From Gammaproteobacteria bacterium (GTDB lineage Bacteria > Pseudomonadota > Gammaproteobacteria > Pseudomonadales > CAMLJR01): a stretch of 32,879 nucleotides of DNA. The notes beneath the pieces were generated by a model. That model had not been told where the DNA came from and did no database searches. It worked only from the letters and a program-made list of their open reading frames with translations. The stretch covers positions 1 through 32,879 of the forward strand of contig JAJUJZ010000020.1 in assembly GCA_029265075.1 (NCBI GenBank), written 5' to 3'. The first letter of the stretch is position 1. Every line of letters starts with the position of its first letter. The position numbers and the translations under genes are program-made. This document shows positions 1-8,147 of this stretch, piece by piece.

Positions 1-216
1 CGCGTGCCCCGGCGTGTCGATCCGGTCGAGCTGCCGGAAGTGAAGTCGGCCGTGGCAGACGCCGAGGCGAAACTGGCGGGTCGCGGCCGCGTGCTGCTAC
101 GTGCATCGGGGACCGAGCCAGTGGTGCGGGTGATGGTGGAAGGCGAAGACGCGACGCTGGTCAGTACGCTGTGCCACGAGCTTGCCGAAGTGGTCGAAGG
201 CGCGGTACCGGCATAA
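1..216 (+). CDS. glmM: Phosphoglucosamine mutase, C-terminal end (partial)
   Basis: This is the last 71 codons of a gene whose start lies before the window; the frame is open from base 1 and ends in TAA at 214-216. The protein converts glucosamine-6-phosphate to glucosamine-1-phosphate on the way to UDP-GlcNAc for peptidoglycan and lipopolysaccharide. The visible piece is domain 4 of the phosphohexomutase fold, with the phosphate-binding loop RASGTEP at visible residues 34-40, followed by the VRVMVEGED strand typical of GlmM. GlmM is preferred over ManB/AlgC paralogues because of the tpiA-secG-tRNA-Leu genes that follow, which is a standard glmM neighbourhood in gammaproteobacteria. The active-site serine is outside the window. 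Confidence 0.9.
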   Translation, partial: RVPRRVDPVELPEVKSAVADAEAKLAGRGRVLLRASGTEPVVRVMVEGEDATLVSTLCHELAEVVEGAVPA

Positions 217-247
217 TCGGGCGGGGCTGCCGCGGTGAGCGGTTCAG

Positions 248-276
248 TTGTGAAGGCGGACCCTTTTGGTTAACAT
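248..276 (+). promoter_or_regulatory. Candidate sigma-70 promoter for tpiA
   Basis: TTGTGA (248-253) and TAACAT (271-276) match the -35 and -10 hexamers at 4 of 6 positions each and are separated by exactly 17 bases. The -10 lies 27 bases before the tpiA start. The site sits in the 87-base gap after glmM, so tpiA-secG could be transcribed independently of glmM. This was found by eye only. Confidence 0.4.
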
Positions 277-303
277 GGCCCGCCATTTTGCTGACGGGAC
301 CGA

Positions 304-1047
304 ATGATGCGCCGCAAGCTCGTCGCTGCGAACTGGAAAATGCACGGCAGCAGGGCCGTCATCGAAGAACTGATACCTGCCATTATTGAAGGTGTTGGCG
401 GGGTGTCAGCCGACGTGGCGATCTCTCCTCCTTTCGTTTATCTGGAAGCGGCAGGCCGGGCACTGCAGGGCAGCGCCATCGCGCTCGGGGCACAGAATGT
501 CAGTGCCGAAGCGTCCGGTGCCTTCACCGGTGAGATCGCTGCTGATATGTTGCGCGAGCTGGCCTGTCGCTACGTTATTGTTGGCCACTCCGAGCGCCGC
601 GCGCTGTTCGGTGAAGATGACGCACTGGTGGTCCGCAAGGCGGTTCAGGTGCTGCGCTGCGGCATGACCCCCGTTTTCTGTGTTGGGGAAACCCTGGCAC
701 AGCGTGAGGCCGGCGCGACACTGGCAGTGGTGGGATCGCAGATCGGCGCACTGCTGGGCGCGCTGAGCAGTGCCGAGCTGCTGCGCTGCGTCATCGCGTA
801 CGAGCCCGTATGGGCAATCGGCACGGGCCTGACGGCCACACCCGGCCAGGCCCAGGAAGTTCACGCCTTCATTCGCGGTCGTTGTGCGGAGCAGGGGGCA
901 GCCGACGTTCGTATCCTGTACGGCGGCAGTGTGAAAGCAGACAATGCGGCGGAGCTGTTTGCCGAGCCGGATATCGATGGCGGCCTGATCGGCGGCGCAT
1001 CGCTCAACGCAGACGAATTTACCGCTATTTGCAGGGCGGCAGAGTAA
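304..1047 (+). CDS. tpiA: Triosephosphate isomerase
   Basis: This cytoplasmic (beta/alpha)8-barrel enzyme interconverts dihydroxyacetone phosphate and glyceraldehyde-3-phosphate in glycolysis and gluconeogenesis. All catalytic landmarks are present: NWKMHG at residues 10-15 (Asn10 and Lys12), GHSERR with the electrophilic His95, and YEPVWAIGTG with the base Glu167, followed by the flexible phosphate loop and the YGGSV phosphate-binding motif near residue 207. The length of 247 residues is normal for the family. Two ATG codons stand in tandem at 304 and 307 and either could be used. The gene lies between glmM and secG, with only three bases before secG, so tpiA and secG are almost certainly cotranscribed. 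Confidence 0.97.
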   Translation: MMRRKLVAANWKMHGSRAVIEELIPAIIEGVGGVSADVAISPPFVYLEAAGRALQGSAIALGAQNVSAEASGAFTGEIAADMLRELACRYVIVGHSERRALFGEDDALVVRKAVQVLRCGMTPVFCVGETLAQREAGATLAVVGSQIGALLGALSSAELLRCVIAYEPVWAIGTGLTATPGQAQEVHAFIRGRCAEQGAADVRILYGGSVKADNAAELFAEPDIDGGLIGGASLNADEFTAICRAAE

Positions 1048-1050
1048 ACA

Positions 1051-1425
1051 ATGGAACAGCTGATCATCATCGTGCACATTCTGGGGGCCGTGGCCATCAC
1101 TGGCCTTATCCTGATTCAGCAGGGTAAGGGGGCTGATGCAGGGGCGTCCTTCGGCGGCGGCGCATCGCAGACCTTTTTTGGTGGTCGTGGCAGCGGCAAC
1201 GCCCTGACGCGCGCTACCGCAATCCTTGCCACGCTCTTCTTTGCTACCAGTTTTGCGCTGGCTTATGTGGCCAAGGACAAGGCGCGGGCAGTCGATGATG
1301 TCGATATTCCCGTGCTCGAAGAAATCGATCAAAATTCGCTGCGGACAGTTGACGAGATCCCCACAGTCGAGGACAATGCTGCGCCTTCGACGGAGGATAT
1401 TCCCAACGTTGATCCCGCTGAGTAA
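1051..1425 (+). CDS. secG: Protein translocase subunit SecG
   Basis: SecG is the small auxiliary subunit of the SecYEG inner-membrane channel. The 124-residue product has the family pattern: a first hydrophobic helix at about residues 3-23 ending in QQGKGADAG, the conserved glycine-rich cytoplasmic loop containing SFGGGASQTFFGGRGSGN, and a second hydrophobic helix at about residues 51-72. The remaining C-terminal third is strongly acidic and looks unstructured, which is common and variable in gammaproteobacterial SecG. The start is three bases after the tpiA stop. A short perfect inverted repeat, CTGGCC-T-GGCCAG, follows the stop but has no T tract. The tRNA-Leu begins 94 bases downstream, as in many secG loci. 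Confidence 0.95.
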   Translation: MEQLIIIVHILGAVAITGLILIQQGKGADAGASFGGGASQTFFGGRGSGNALTRATAILATLFFATSFALAYVAKDKARAVDDVDIPVLEEIDQNSLRTVDEIPTVEDNAAPSTEDIPNVDPAE

Positions 1426-1519
1426 GACTGGCCTGGCCAGTAGCTGCAGTGATTTGAGGCGTGTAACGACGTTGCCACGAGCAGAGCGTTACAAGCCAGG
1501 CGCGACAGCGCAGAGTTAT

Positions 1520-1604
1520 GCCCAAGTGGTGGAATTGGTAGACACGCTATCTTGAGGGGGTAGTGGCGCAAGCCGTGCTGGTTCAAGTCCAGTCTTGGGC
1601 ACCA
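1520..1604 (+). tRNA. tRNA-Leu (anticodon GAG)
   Basis: This 85-base sequence folds as a class II tRNA. The acceptor stem GCCCAAG (1520-1526) pairs perfectly with CTTGGGC (1594-1600), followed by discriminator A and an encoded CCA (1602-1604). The D region reads TGGTGGAATTGGTAGACAC. The anticodon stem CTATC/GGTAG encloses the loop TTGAGGG, giving anticodon GAG, which reads CUC and CUU. A variable arm precedes the T arm, whose loop reads TTCAAGT. The sequence closely resembles E. coli leuU, which is also located downstream of secG. Confidence 0.97.
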
Positions 1605-1704
1605 ATGTAACGATCTGACCAGTCTGGTCACATCGACGAGCGACGGCTCAGAAGTATCCGCTCCAGAGGCTGGGGCAAAATGCTGGAAGCTGAATCGCTC
1701 AATG

Positions 1705-1731
1705 AAAAACCCGCCACGTGCGGGTTTTTTT
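1705..1731 (+). terminator. Rho-independent terminator after tRNA-Leu
   Basis: A perfect 10-bp stem, AAAAACCCGC (1705-1714) with GCGGGTTTTT (1720-1729), closes on the 5-base loop CACGT and runs into seven T residues (1725-1731). It lies about 100 bases past the tRNA and would end the tpiA-secG-tRNA transcript. Because the stem is A/T-flanked on both sides it could also work on the minus strand, ending the modBCA transcript that arrives from the right. Confidence 0.88.
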
Positions 1732-1890
1732 ATGTCTCTGATTTGCGTTCTTCAGTGCTGGTGTCCTTTGGTTGGCCGGTGCCCGCTGTCGTTCTGACAG
1801 CTTTGTCGAGCGGCGTGCTCTCCCTGATCAATCGCGTGCCTGGGGCTCGGTGCGCGATGGGGTGTCAGCGCGTAAACCGAGATGCTGACG

Positions 1891-2670
1891 TCAGTGTCCC
1901 GGTTCAGGCTCGTAGCCGAGCCGTTCCAGCATTTGCGCAGCCTCCGGTGAACGCAGGAAGGCCAGGAAGGATTCCGCGGCTGTCCGCTCGCGCGCTGTGT
2001 TCAGTAATACCGCGGCCTGCCGGATCGGCTGATGATAACTGGCTGGTACCAGCCAGTGGCTGCCGCGCTCGGCGGGTGGCAGTGCCCGCACCTGTGCCAG
2101 CCCCACAAAGCCGAGTGGCACATTACCGCTGTGCACAAACTGCAATGTCTGTGCGATGTTCTCGCCCGTTATCAATTTGCCCCTGAGCTTGTTCAGCACT
2201 CCCAATGCGGTCATCGTCTCGTATGCAGCGGCGCCGTACGGGGCCGTTTGGGGATTGGCAACTGCCAGCCGCGAGAAGGTCCCGTGTGACAGCACCTGTC
2301 CGTCCCCGTCGACATAGTCCGCTTGCCGGCTCCACAGCACCAGCCGCCCGCGCGCATATATGAAATAGCTCTCTGGTACCGCGCGACCAGCATCGATCAG
2401 CTGCCGGGGCGTGGTGGCGTCGGCAGCGAGGAAAACATCATAAGGCGCACCGTGGCTGATCTGCGCATAGAGCAACCCCGTTGCACCGAGGCTGAGAACA
2501 ACCCGATGACCGGTCTGAACCTCGAACAGCGGCGTCAGTTCGCGCAGCGCGGTGGCAAAATTGGCGGCCGCAGCCACGCGCACTTCAGCCGCGGCCAGCG
2601 GATAAGTCAGCCCTGTCAGTAACAGGCAGCAGAGAAATAACCGGCAGAGCAGACTGATCGACGGGTTCAT
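1891..2670 (-). CDS. modA: Periplasmic molybdate-binding protein ModA
   Basis: This is the substrate-binding protein of the molybdate ABC importer. The 259-residue precursor has a lipophilic N-terminus (residues 1-28) ending in a PLAAA cleavage region, so export to the periplasm is expected. The mature part begins EVRVAAAANFATAL, the typical ModA first strand and helix. It continues with the family blocks SLGATGLLYAQISHG, APYDVFLAADATTP and VANPQTAPYG. The final segment, FLAFLRSPEAAQMLERLGY, is the usual C-terminal helix. Its ATG overlaps the modC stop by four bases (ATGA), so it is the last gene of the operon rather than the first as is usual. The wider family includes tungstate binders, so metal preference is inferred from the ModB and ModC partners. 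Confidence 0.93.
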   Translation of the reverse strand: MNPSISLLCRLFLCCLLLTGLTYPLAAAEVRVAAAANFATALRELTPLFEVQTGHRVVLSLGATGLLYAQISHGAPYDVFLAADATTPRQLIDAGRAVPESYFIYARGRLVLWSRQADYVDGDGQVLSHGTFSRLAVANPQTAPYGAAAYETMTALGVLNKLRGKLITGENIAQTLQFVHSGNVPLGFVGLAQVRALPPAERGSHWLVPASYHQPIRQAAVLLNTARERTAAESFLAFLRSPEAAQMLERLGYEPEPGH

Positions 2671-3752
2671 GGGCTGCCGGCTCCCTCCATCAGCGCGACG
2701 CCCTTTACCTGTGCAAACGCAGCGCTGCCCGGTCGCAGACCGAGCTGGTCGACCGACCGTCGCGTGACCCTCGCGAGTATGGAGCTGCCGCCGAGATCAA
2801 GCCGTATCAGCGCCTGCGCACGATCATGCGTAGCGGTGACTTGCTGCACCTGCACCGGCAGCACGTTGATGATGCTGGTCTGGTGAGGGGGCACCAGCGT
2901 AAGGCTGACGTCGCGTGCCAGGATGCGCACCCGCACCCGCTGTCCCACTGGCAAATCACGGTGGCCGACCACCAGCTCGGCGCCGGACAGGGCGACGCGG
3001 GTCAGGTGATAGTGATCATCATGCCCCGCGATCACGCCTTCGACCACCGCGCTTGCTTCATCGAGATGGGCCAGCGGCAGATCGGCGCGTGTCAGCAGCG
3101 CGTTGACGTCGCCATGCGCGAGGATGCGCCCGTTGTCGATCAGCACCAGGTGGTCGGCCAGCTGTGCGACTTCGGCGGGTGCATGGCTGACATAGATCAT
3201 CGGAATCGCCCAATGGTCCCGCAGTCGCTGCAGCCACGGCAGAATTTCGGCCCGGCTTGGCAGATCGAGACTGGCCAGTGGCTCATCCAGTAAAAGCAGG
3301 CGCGGACTGGTAAGCAGTGCGCGGGCGATGGCGACACGCTGTTTCTGGCCGCCCGACAGCTGCTGAGGCATGCGTGGCAGCAGCGGCTCGAGCCCGAGCA
3401 GCGCCACCGCTTCGTCAAAATCGATACGACGGTCGTCACGCGGGACGCGGCGCAGCCCGAACCGGAGGTTGGCCGCGACGCTCAGGTGGGGGAACAGGTT
3501 GGCGTCCTGAAAGACGTAACCGACCGCGCGTCGGTGGGCCGGCAGAAAGTGTCGCCCGTCCTGCCATACTTCACCGTCGCAGTGGAGTTTGCCGCTGACG
3601 CGTTGCAGGCCGGCCAGACAGCGCAGCAGCGTCGTCTTGCCACCGCCCGACGGTCCGAACAGGGCTGTGACCCCCAGCGTCGGCAGGTCGAAGTCGAAGT
3701 CGAACGCGAAATCCTCGTAAGCGCCCTGCAAATGTCCATGAATACGGCTCAT
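2667..3752 (-). CDS. modC: Molybdate ABC transporter ATP-binding protein ModC
   Basis: This is the cytoplasmic ATPase of the molybdate importer, 361 residues long. The nucleotide-binding domain fills about residues 1-235, with Walker A GPSGGGKT (33-40), Q-loop VFQDANLFPHL (80-90), signature LSGGQ (132-136), Walker B LLLLDEP (152-158) and a switch histidine in YVSHAP. The C-terminal part from about residue 290 is a molybdate-binding MOP/TOBE domain (INVLPVQVQQV and ILARVTRRSVDQLGL), which separates ModC from general importers and allows feedback by intracellular molybdate. It overlaps modB upstream and modA downstream by four bases each, so all three are translationally coupled. Confidence 0.95.
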   Translation of the reverse strand: MSRIHGHLQGAYEDFAFDFDFDLPTLGVTALFGPSGGGKTTLLRCLAGLQRVSGKLHCDGEVWQDGRHFLPAHRRAVGYVFQDANLFPHLSVAANLRFGLRRVPRDDRRIDFDEAVALLGLEPLLPRMPQQLSGGQKQRVAIARALLTSPRLLLLDEPLASLDLPSRAEILPWLQRLRDHWAIPMIYVSHAPAEVAQLADHLVLIDNGRILAHGDVNALLTRADLPLAHLDEASAVVEGVIAGHDDHYHLTRVALSGAELVVGHRDLPVGQRVRVRILARDVSLTLVPPHQTSIINVLPVQVQQVTATHDRAQALIRLDLGGSSILARVTRRSVDQLGLRPGSAAFAQVKGVALMEGAGSP

Positions 3753-4444
3753 GCGCGCGCCACCTGACCGAGCAGGGCGATCCGCCGCGACGCGGCGTAT
3801 TGCAGGATGAGCAGCGCCACGAAAGAAAACACCACCATGCCGGCCGACAGCCAGTGAGCCTGGGTATACTCCAGCGCTTCGACATGGTTATAGACTGCGA
3901 CCGACAACACGCGGGTTTCGCCGGGAATGTTGCCGCCCACCATCAGCACCACACCGAACTCACCAATAGTGTGGGCGAAGGTGAGTATTGCCGCGGTGGC
4001 AAAGCCAGGTCTGGCCAGCGGCAGTGTGACGTTGAAAAAACGGTCGAGCGGTCCGGCTCGCAGCGTGGCAGCGGCCTCCAGCGGCCCGCGTCCCACTGCG
4101 GCAAAGGCGTTTTGCAGAGGCTGGACGGCGAACGGCATTGAATAGATGATGGACGCCACCACCAGCCCCGCAAAGGTGAAAGGCAGCGTGCCCAGGCCGA
4201 GGCGCGTGGTCAGTGCGCCCACCGGGCCGGCGGGACCCAGCAGCATCAGCAGGTAAAAGCCAAGCACCGTAGGCGGCAGGATCAGCGGCAGCGCCAGCAG
4301 CGCGCCCAGCGGTTTGCGCCACGGCGAGGCGGTATGCGCCAGCCACCACGCGATGGGGGTGGCGATCAGCAACAGCAGACAGGTGGTTATGCTGGCAAGC
4401 TGCAGTGTCAGCGTTACCGCCTGCCAGTCGAAGGATTCAGGCAT
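3749..4444 (-). CDS. modB: Molybdate ABC transporter permease ModB
   Basis: This is the inner-membrane channel subunit of the molybdate importer. The 231-residue protein shows five to six hydrophobic segments, starting at about residues 10-33, and the EAA loop that docks onto the ATPase (EAAATLRAGPLDRFFNVTLP followed by LARPG). The LPLILPPTVLGFYLL and GEFGVVLMVGGNIPGETRVLS blocks are characteristic of ModB. The ATG at 4444 is preceded by a weak AGAAG ribosome site. It is the first gene of the operon (modB-modC-modA), so any promoter must lie in the 439-base gap before edd. No obvious ModE-type palindrome was seen there. Confidence 0.94.
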   Translation of the reverse strand: MPESFDWQAVTLTLQLASITTCLLLLIATPIAWWLAHTASPWRKPLGALLALPLILPPTVLGFYLLMLLGPAGPVGALTTRLGLGTLPFTFAGLVVASIIYSMPFAVQPLQNAFAAVGRGPLEAAATLRAGPLDRFFNVTLPLARPGFATAAILTFAHTIGEFGVVLMVGGNIPGETRVLSVAVYNHVEALEYTQAHWLSAGMVVFSFVALLILQYAASRRIALLGQVARA

Positions 4445-4883
4445 TGGCGTTCACTTCTCGGGGTGAAACGTCGGTTGTCGCTGTTGGCACACCGATTCGC
4501 GGTACAGCCGTCAGCTGGCAAACCCGGCCATTCTGGCTGTTGTGCAGGCTCCTTGCCAATTGCCGCAGCAGAGCTGCGAACATTCGCCGGCTGGCCGACT
4601 CCTGCTACCCGCTCCCCGGCTCCTGCTGAAAATGAGCGGCGATTGTGGCGGACCGCATCAGCAGGCCAGCGCAGGGTAGCCTGTGGGGTTTGCCAGATCG
4701 CCGGCACCGCCGGCTTTTGCTAAACAGTGCGCAGCCTGGTCCCCAAAAGACAGCGCTGCCAATGTCCAGCTTGTGCTCAGGGCGCAAACTGGTAAACCTT
4801 GCTGGGGCGGTCGCCAGCCGCGCCACCGGATTCACTTGAGCGATCGTTTGTGAGCGACGCCAGAGATTGTCAGAGAGGAAGAC
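4445..4883. other. Divergent intergenic region between modB and edd
   Basis: No gene is visible in these 439 bases, which must carry the start signals of both modB (leftward) and edd (rightward). They hold several short hairpins: GCAGC-AGA-GCTGC at about 4565-4577, a REP-like element at 4584-4606, and GCCGGC-ACC-GCCGGC followed by TTTT at 4700-4718. A direct repeat TGAGCGA occurs at 4837-4843 and 4851-4857, just upstream of the edd ribosome site. I found no convincing HexR or ModE consensus. Confidence 0.6.
4584..4606 (+). repeat. REP-like hairpin, copy A
   Basis: The motif begins TCGCC, contains a small perfect stem CGGC-TG-GCCG, and ends with CTCCTGC. The same layout (TCGCC, short GC stem, CTCCTGC) occurs at 8083-8106. 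The arrangement is similar to the intergenic REP family of pseudomonads. Only two copies are visible, so assignment to a family is tentative. Confidence 0.35.
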
Positions 4884-6809
4884 ATGCATCCTACCGTTGT
4901 TGCCGTTACCGACCGTATCCGCGAGCGCAGTCGTGAAACACGACGTTGCTATCTCGATCGCATCCGCGCTGCAGAGGCGGCTGGCCCATCGCGCCGCATG
5001 CTGTCGTGCGGCAATCTCGCCCACGGCTACGCCGCCTGCGGCGCGGCCGAAAAGCAGGCGCTGGCGGGCGATGTCACTAACGTTGCCATTGTCTCCGCTT
5101 ACAACGACATGCTGTCGGCACATCAGCCCTTCGAGCGGTTTCCGGCCCTGATCAGGGAAGCAGTGGCGGAGCGGGGCGCTGTGGCGCAGTTCGCCGGCGG
5201 GGTGCCGGCCATGTGCGACGGCGTCACCCAGGGCCAGCCGGGCATGGAGCTGTCGCTGTTCAGCCGTGACACCATTGCCATGGCTACTGCCATTGCCCTC
5301 AGCCACAACATGTTCGACGCTGCGCTCTACCTCGGTGTCTGCGACAAGATCGTGCCGGGTCTGCTGATCGGCGCGCTGTCGTTCGGCCACCTGCCGGCGC
5401 TCTTCGTGCCGGCCGGGCCGATGCCATCTGGCATCAGTAATGACGAGAAAGCGCGGGTGCGCCAGCTTTTCGCCGAGGGTAAGGTGGGCCGGGAGGAGCT
5501 GTTGCGGGTCGAATCTGAGTCGTACCACAGCCCCGGCACCTGCACCTTTTATGGCACCGCCAACAGCAACCAGATGCTGATGGAAATGATGGGGCTGCAC
5601 CTGCCCGGCACCTCCTTCATCAACCCCAATACTCCGCTGCGCGATGCACTGACCAAAGCCGCGGCGCAGCAGGTGCTCAAGTTCACTTACGGTGGCAACG
5701 ACTACCGGCCGCTCGGCGAGCTGGTCGACGAACGAGCCATTGTCAACGGCGTTATCGGGCTGCTGGCCACCGGCGGCTCGACCAATCACACGCTGCACAT
5801 CGTGGCGATGGCTCGTGCCGCCGGCATCCTGCTCGACTGGCGCGATTTCGACGAGCTGTCGCGCGTTACGCCGCTGCTTACCCGCGTCTATCCGAGTGGT
5901 TCGGCCGACGTGAATCACTTCCACGCTGCTGGCGGCATGGCGTTCCTGATCGGTACGTTGCTCGACGGCGGCCTGCTGCACGAAGACATCATTACCGTCG
6001 CTGACCAGCGTGGGCTGCGCGGATACGCCTGTGAGCCCTTCCTCGATGGCGAGCGGCTGACCTGGCGTCCGTTCAAGGCAGCTGACGGCCAGTCGCTCGA
6101 CAGCAGCGTGCTGCGTCCCGGCAGCGACCCGTTCAGTCCGGAAGGCGGACTGCGGCTGCTCGAAGGCAACCTGGGAAGGGCGGTAGTGAAGGTCTCGGCA
6201 GTAAAGCCCGAACATCGCGTGATCGAGGCGCCCGCGGTGGTGTTCAATGACCAGCATGAGCTGATCGAAGCATTTCAGGCTGGTGCACTCGATCGCGATT
6301 TTGTCGCTGTGGTGCGGTTCCAGGGACCGAAGGCCAATGGCATGCCGGAGCTGCATCAGCTGACTCCGCCGCTGGGCGTCCTGCAGGATCGCGGCCATCG
6401 GGTGGCGCTGGTTACCGACGGCCGCATGTCAGGTGCATCCGGCAAAGTGCTGGCAGCGATCCATGTGACGCCGGAAGCAATCGATGGCGGATTGCTGGCC
6501 AGGGTGCAGAACGGCGACCGCATTCGAATCGATGCGGAGCGCGGTGAGCTGATGTTGCTGGAGGAGCTCACGCACCTCAACACGCGCCTCAATGTAGTCG
6601 GTAGTCGCGAGCCTGCCGACCACGGCATGGGACGCGAGCTGTTCAGCATCTTCCGGCATCACGCACTGCCTGCCGATCAGGGCGGCGGGGTGGTCGGGAC
6701 GCTGGCGGAGCCGGGTCTGCCGCTGGTCGCAGAGGGTGCTGCCGGGGCTGTGGGAGAAGTGGAGCACATCACTGCCACCCCGATCCCGGCCCGCGATCAG
6801 GATGCCTAG
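4884..6809 (+). CDS. edd: Phosphogluconate dehydratase (Entner-Doudoroff)
   Basis: This cytoplasmic enzyme dehydrates 6-phosphogluconate to 2-keto-3-deoxy-6-phosphogluconate. It belongs to the IlvD/Edd family and carries a labile iron-sulfur cluster. The family blocks are present in order: [13 protein letters not shown] (41-53), [16 protein letters not shown] (72-87), and the cluster-region cysteines at Cys111 ([12 protein letters not shown]), Cys153 (GVCDKIVPG) and Cys220 ([15 protein letters not shown]). RMSGASGK near residue 515 is a conserved C-terminal block. Edd-specific spacing separates it from IlvD. At 641 residues it is somewhat longer than E. coli Edd (603), with extra sequence at the C-terminus. 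GAGGAAG precedes the ATG. The aldolase eda is not adjacent. Confidence 0.94.
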   Translation: MHPTVVAVTDRIRERSRETRRCYLDRIRAAEAAGPSRRMLSCGNLAHGYAACGAAEKQALAGDVTNVAIVSAYNDMLSAHQPFERFPALIREAVAERGAVAQFAGGVPAMCDGVTQGQPGMELSLFSRDTIAMATAIALSHNMFDAALYLGVCDKIVPGLLIGALSFGHLPALFVPAGPMPSGISNDEKARVRQLFAEGKVGREELLRVESESYHSPGTCTFYGTANSNQMLMEMMGLHLPGTSFINPNTPLRDALTKAAAQQVLKFTYGGNDYRPLGELVDERAIVNGVIGLLATGGSTNHTLHIVAMARAAGILLDWRDFDELSRVTPLLTRVYPSGSADVNHFHAAGGMAFLIGTLLDGGLLHEDIITVADQRGLRGYACEPFLDGERLTWRPFKAADGQSLDSSVLRPGSDPFSPEGGLRLLEGNLGRAVVKVSAVKPEHRVIEAPAVVFNDQHELIEAFQAGALDRDFVAVVRFQGPKANGMPELHQLTPPLGVLQDRGHRVALVTDGRMSGASGKVLAAIHVTPEAIDGGLLARVQNGDRIRIDAERGELMLLEELTHLNTRLNVVGSREPADHGMGRELFSIFRHHALPADQGGGVVGTLAEPGLPLVAEGAAGAVGEVEHITATPIPARDQDA

Positions 6810-6817
6810 TTTGGTCG

Positions 6818-6861
6818 CCGACCCTTTATACTGAGCCTCTTTTTCAGACCTGAAGGGTTGG
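6818..6861 (+). promoter_or_regulatory. Possible ribosome-site-masking hairpin before metZ
   Basis: CCGACCCTT (6818-6826) can pair with AAGGGTTGG (6853-6861), giving nine pairs including one G-U, across a 26-base loop. The right arm contains AAGGG, the only good ribosome-binding match before the metZ ATG at 6868, so folding would hide it. This may be chance in a short GC-rich leader. Confidence 0.3.
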
Positions 6862-6867
6862 CGGCTC

Positions 6868-8070
6868 ATGAGTGAACAAGCGGAGCGTGCGGCGGCACTG
6901 GCGGAGGCGCAGCTCGATACACTGGCGATCAGAACCGGGCACCAGCGGACGCCGGAAGGCGAGCACAGCGAGCCGCTGTTTCTCACCTCCAGCTTCGTAT
7001 TTGACAGTGCCGCACATGCGGCTGCGCGGTTCGGTGGTGAGGAGGACGGCAACGTCTATTCACGCTACACCAACCCGACAGTGCGTGCCTTCGAGGAGCG
7101 GCTGGCGGCGCTTGAAGGTGGCGAACAGGCAGTGGCGACGGCGTCGGGCATGGCGGCCATTCTCAGCACCTGCATGGCGTTGCTGAGCTCGGGCGATCAT
7201 GCGGTCTGTTCGCAGAGTGTATTCGGCACCACCAATGTGGTGTTCGGGCGTTACCTTGCCAAGTTCGGCGTCGACACCACGTTCGTGCCGCTGACCGATA
7301 TCGACGCCTGGGCTGCTGCCATCACGCCGAAAACCCGCCTGTTGTTTCTCGAAACTCCTTCCAACCCGATGAATGAGGTCGCGGACATTGCGGCGCTGGC
7401 GATGCTCGCCCGCGAGCGCGGTGTGCTGCTGGTGGTCGATAACTGTTTCTGCACGCCGGCACTGCAGAAGCCGCTGGCGCTCGGCGCCGATATCGTTATC
7501 CACTCCGCAACCAAGTATCTCGATGGCCAGGGACGCTGTCTGGGTGGTGCCGCGGTAGGGCGCAGCGCAGAGATGAATGAAGTGCTGGCGTTTATCCGCT
7601 CCTGCGGACCGAGCATGAGCCCGTTCAATGCCTGGGTCTTTCTGAAAGGGCTGGAGACGCTGCGGCTGCGCATGGACGCACACAGCAGCAATGCGCTGGC
7701 GCTGGCACGCTGGCTGCGGGAACAGGACGGCGTCGAGCGCGTCCACTATGCCGGCCTCGAAGAGCATCCGCAGCATGCGCTGGCAGCACGGCAGCAGCGC
7801 GGTTTTGGCGGAGTGCTGGCATTTTCGGTGCGCGGCGATCGCGCCGCTGCCTGGCGCTTCATCGATGCCACGCGTATCTGCTCCATCACCGCCAATCTGG
7901 GCGATGTGAAAACCACCATCGTGCATCCCGCCACGACCACGCACGGGCGGGTGTCGGATGAGGTGAGGGCCCGCGCCGGGATTACCGACAACCTGATCCG
8001 GGTCGCAGTGGGTCTGGAAGATATCGACGATCTGAAGGCTGATATGGCACGCGGCCTGAGTGCACTCTGA
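6868..8070 (+). CDS. metZ: O-succinylhomoserine sulfhydrylase
   Basis: This pyridoxal-phosphate enzyme makes homocysteine directly from O-succinylhomoserine and sulfide in methionine biosynthesis. It belongs to the Cys/Met metabolism (gamma) family. Visible landmarks in the 400-residue protein are YSRYTNPT (64-71), TASGMAAI (91-98) in the cofactor phosphate-binding region, LETPSNP, the ring-contacting Asp191 in VVDNCFCTP, and the Schiff-base Lys216 in HSATKYLDGQGR. GQGRCLGGA after the lysine, the PLFLTSSFVF start and the C-terminal IRVAVGLEDIDDL fit MetZ better than MetB, MetC or MetY. It lies 58 bases after edd on the same strand, with no obvious metabolic link. A hairpin that may mask its ribosome site is described separately. 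Confidence 0.9.
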   Translation: MSEQAERAAALAEAQLDTLAIRTGHQRTPEGEHSEPLFLTSSFVFDSAAHAAARFGGEEDGNVYSRYTNPTVRAFEERLAALEGGEQAVATASGMAAILSTCMALLSSGDHAVCSQSVFGTTNVVFGRYLAKFGVDTTFVPLTDIDAWAAAITPKTRLLFLETPSNPMNEVADIAALAMLARERGVLLVVDNCFCTPALQKPLALGADIVIHSATKYLDGQGRCLGGAAVGRSAEMNEVLAFIRSCGPSMSPFNAWVFLKGLETLRLRMDAHSSNALALARWLREQDGVERVHYAGLEEHPQHALAARQQRGFGGVLAFSVRGDRAAAWRFIDATRICSITANLGDVKTTIVHPATTTHGRVSDEVRARAGITDNLIRVAVGLEDIDDLKADMARGLSAL

Positions 8071-8082
8071 GCGCTGGACAGA

Positions 8083-8106
8083 TCGCCTGCAGGCAGGCTC
8101 CTGCGA
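8083..8106 (+). repeat. REP-like hairpin, copy B
   Basis: TCGCC leads into a perfect 6-bp stem GCCTGC/GCAGGC (8085-8090 with 8093-8098) and then CTCCTGC, the same plan as 4584-4606. It sits between two convergent genes. A second weak hairpin, CCGAT...ATCGG at 8114-8134, follows. Together they may serve as a bidirectional transcript end, but neither has a T tract. Confidence 0.4.
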
Positions 8107-8147
8107 TAGAGCGCCGATGATTCAGATGAATCGGGGCTGGTCCGTAG

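Noticed and set aside
1520-1604. tRNA-Leu as an integration site
   Set aside because: No second copy of the tRNA 3' end, integrase or mobile gene was seen in the window.
4700-4718. GCCGGC-ACC-GCCGGC-TTTT as a terminator
   Set aside because: There is no plus-strand gene upstream to end, the stem is only six pairs and the T tract four bases; it may be a leader structure or chance.
4605-6398. 597-codon open frame on the minus strand opposite edd
   Set aside because: It mirrors the codon structure of edd, its product has no recognisable domain and is glutamine/histidine/arginine-rich as expected of an antisense frame in high-GC DNA.
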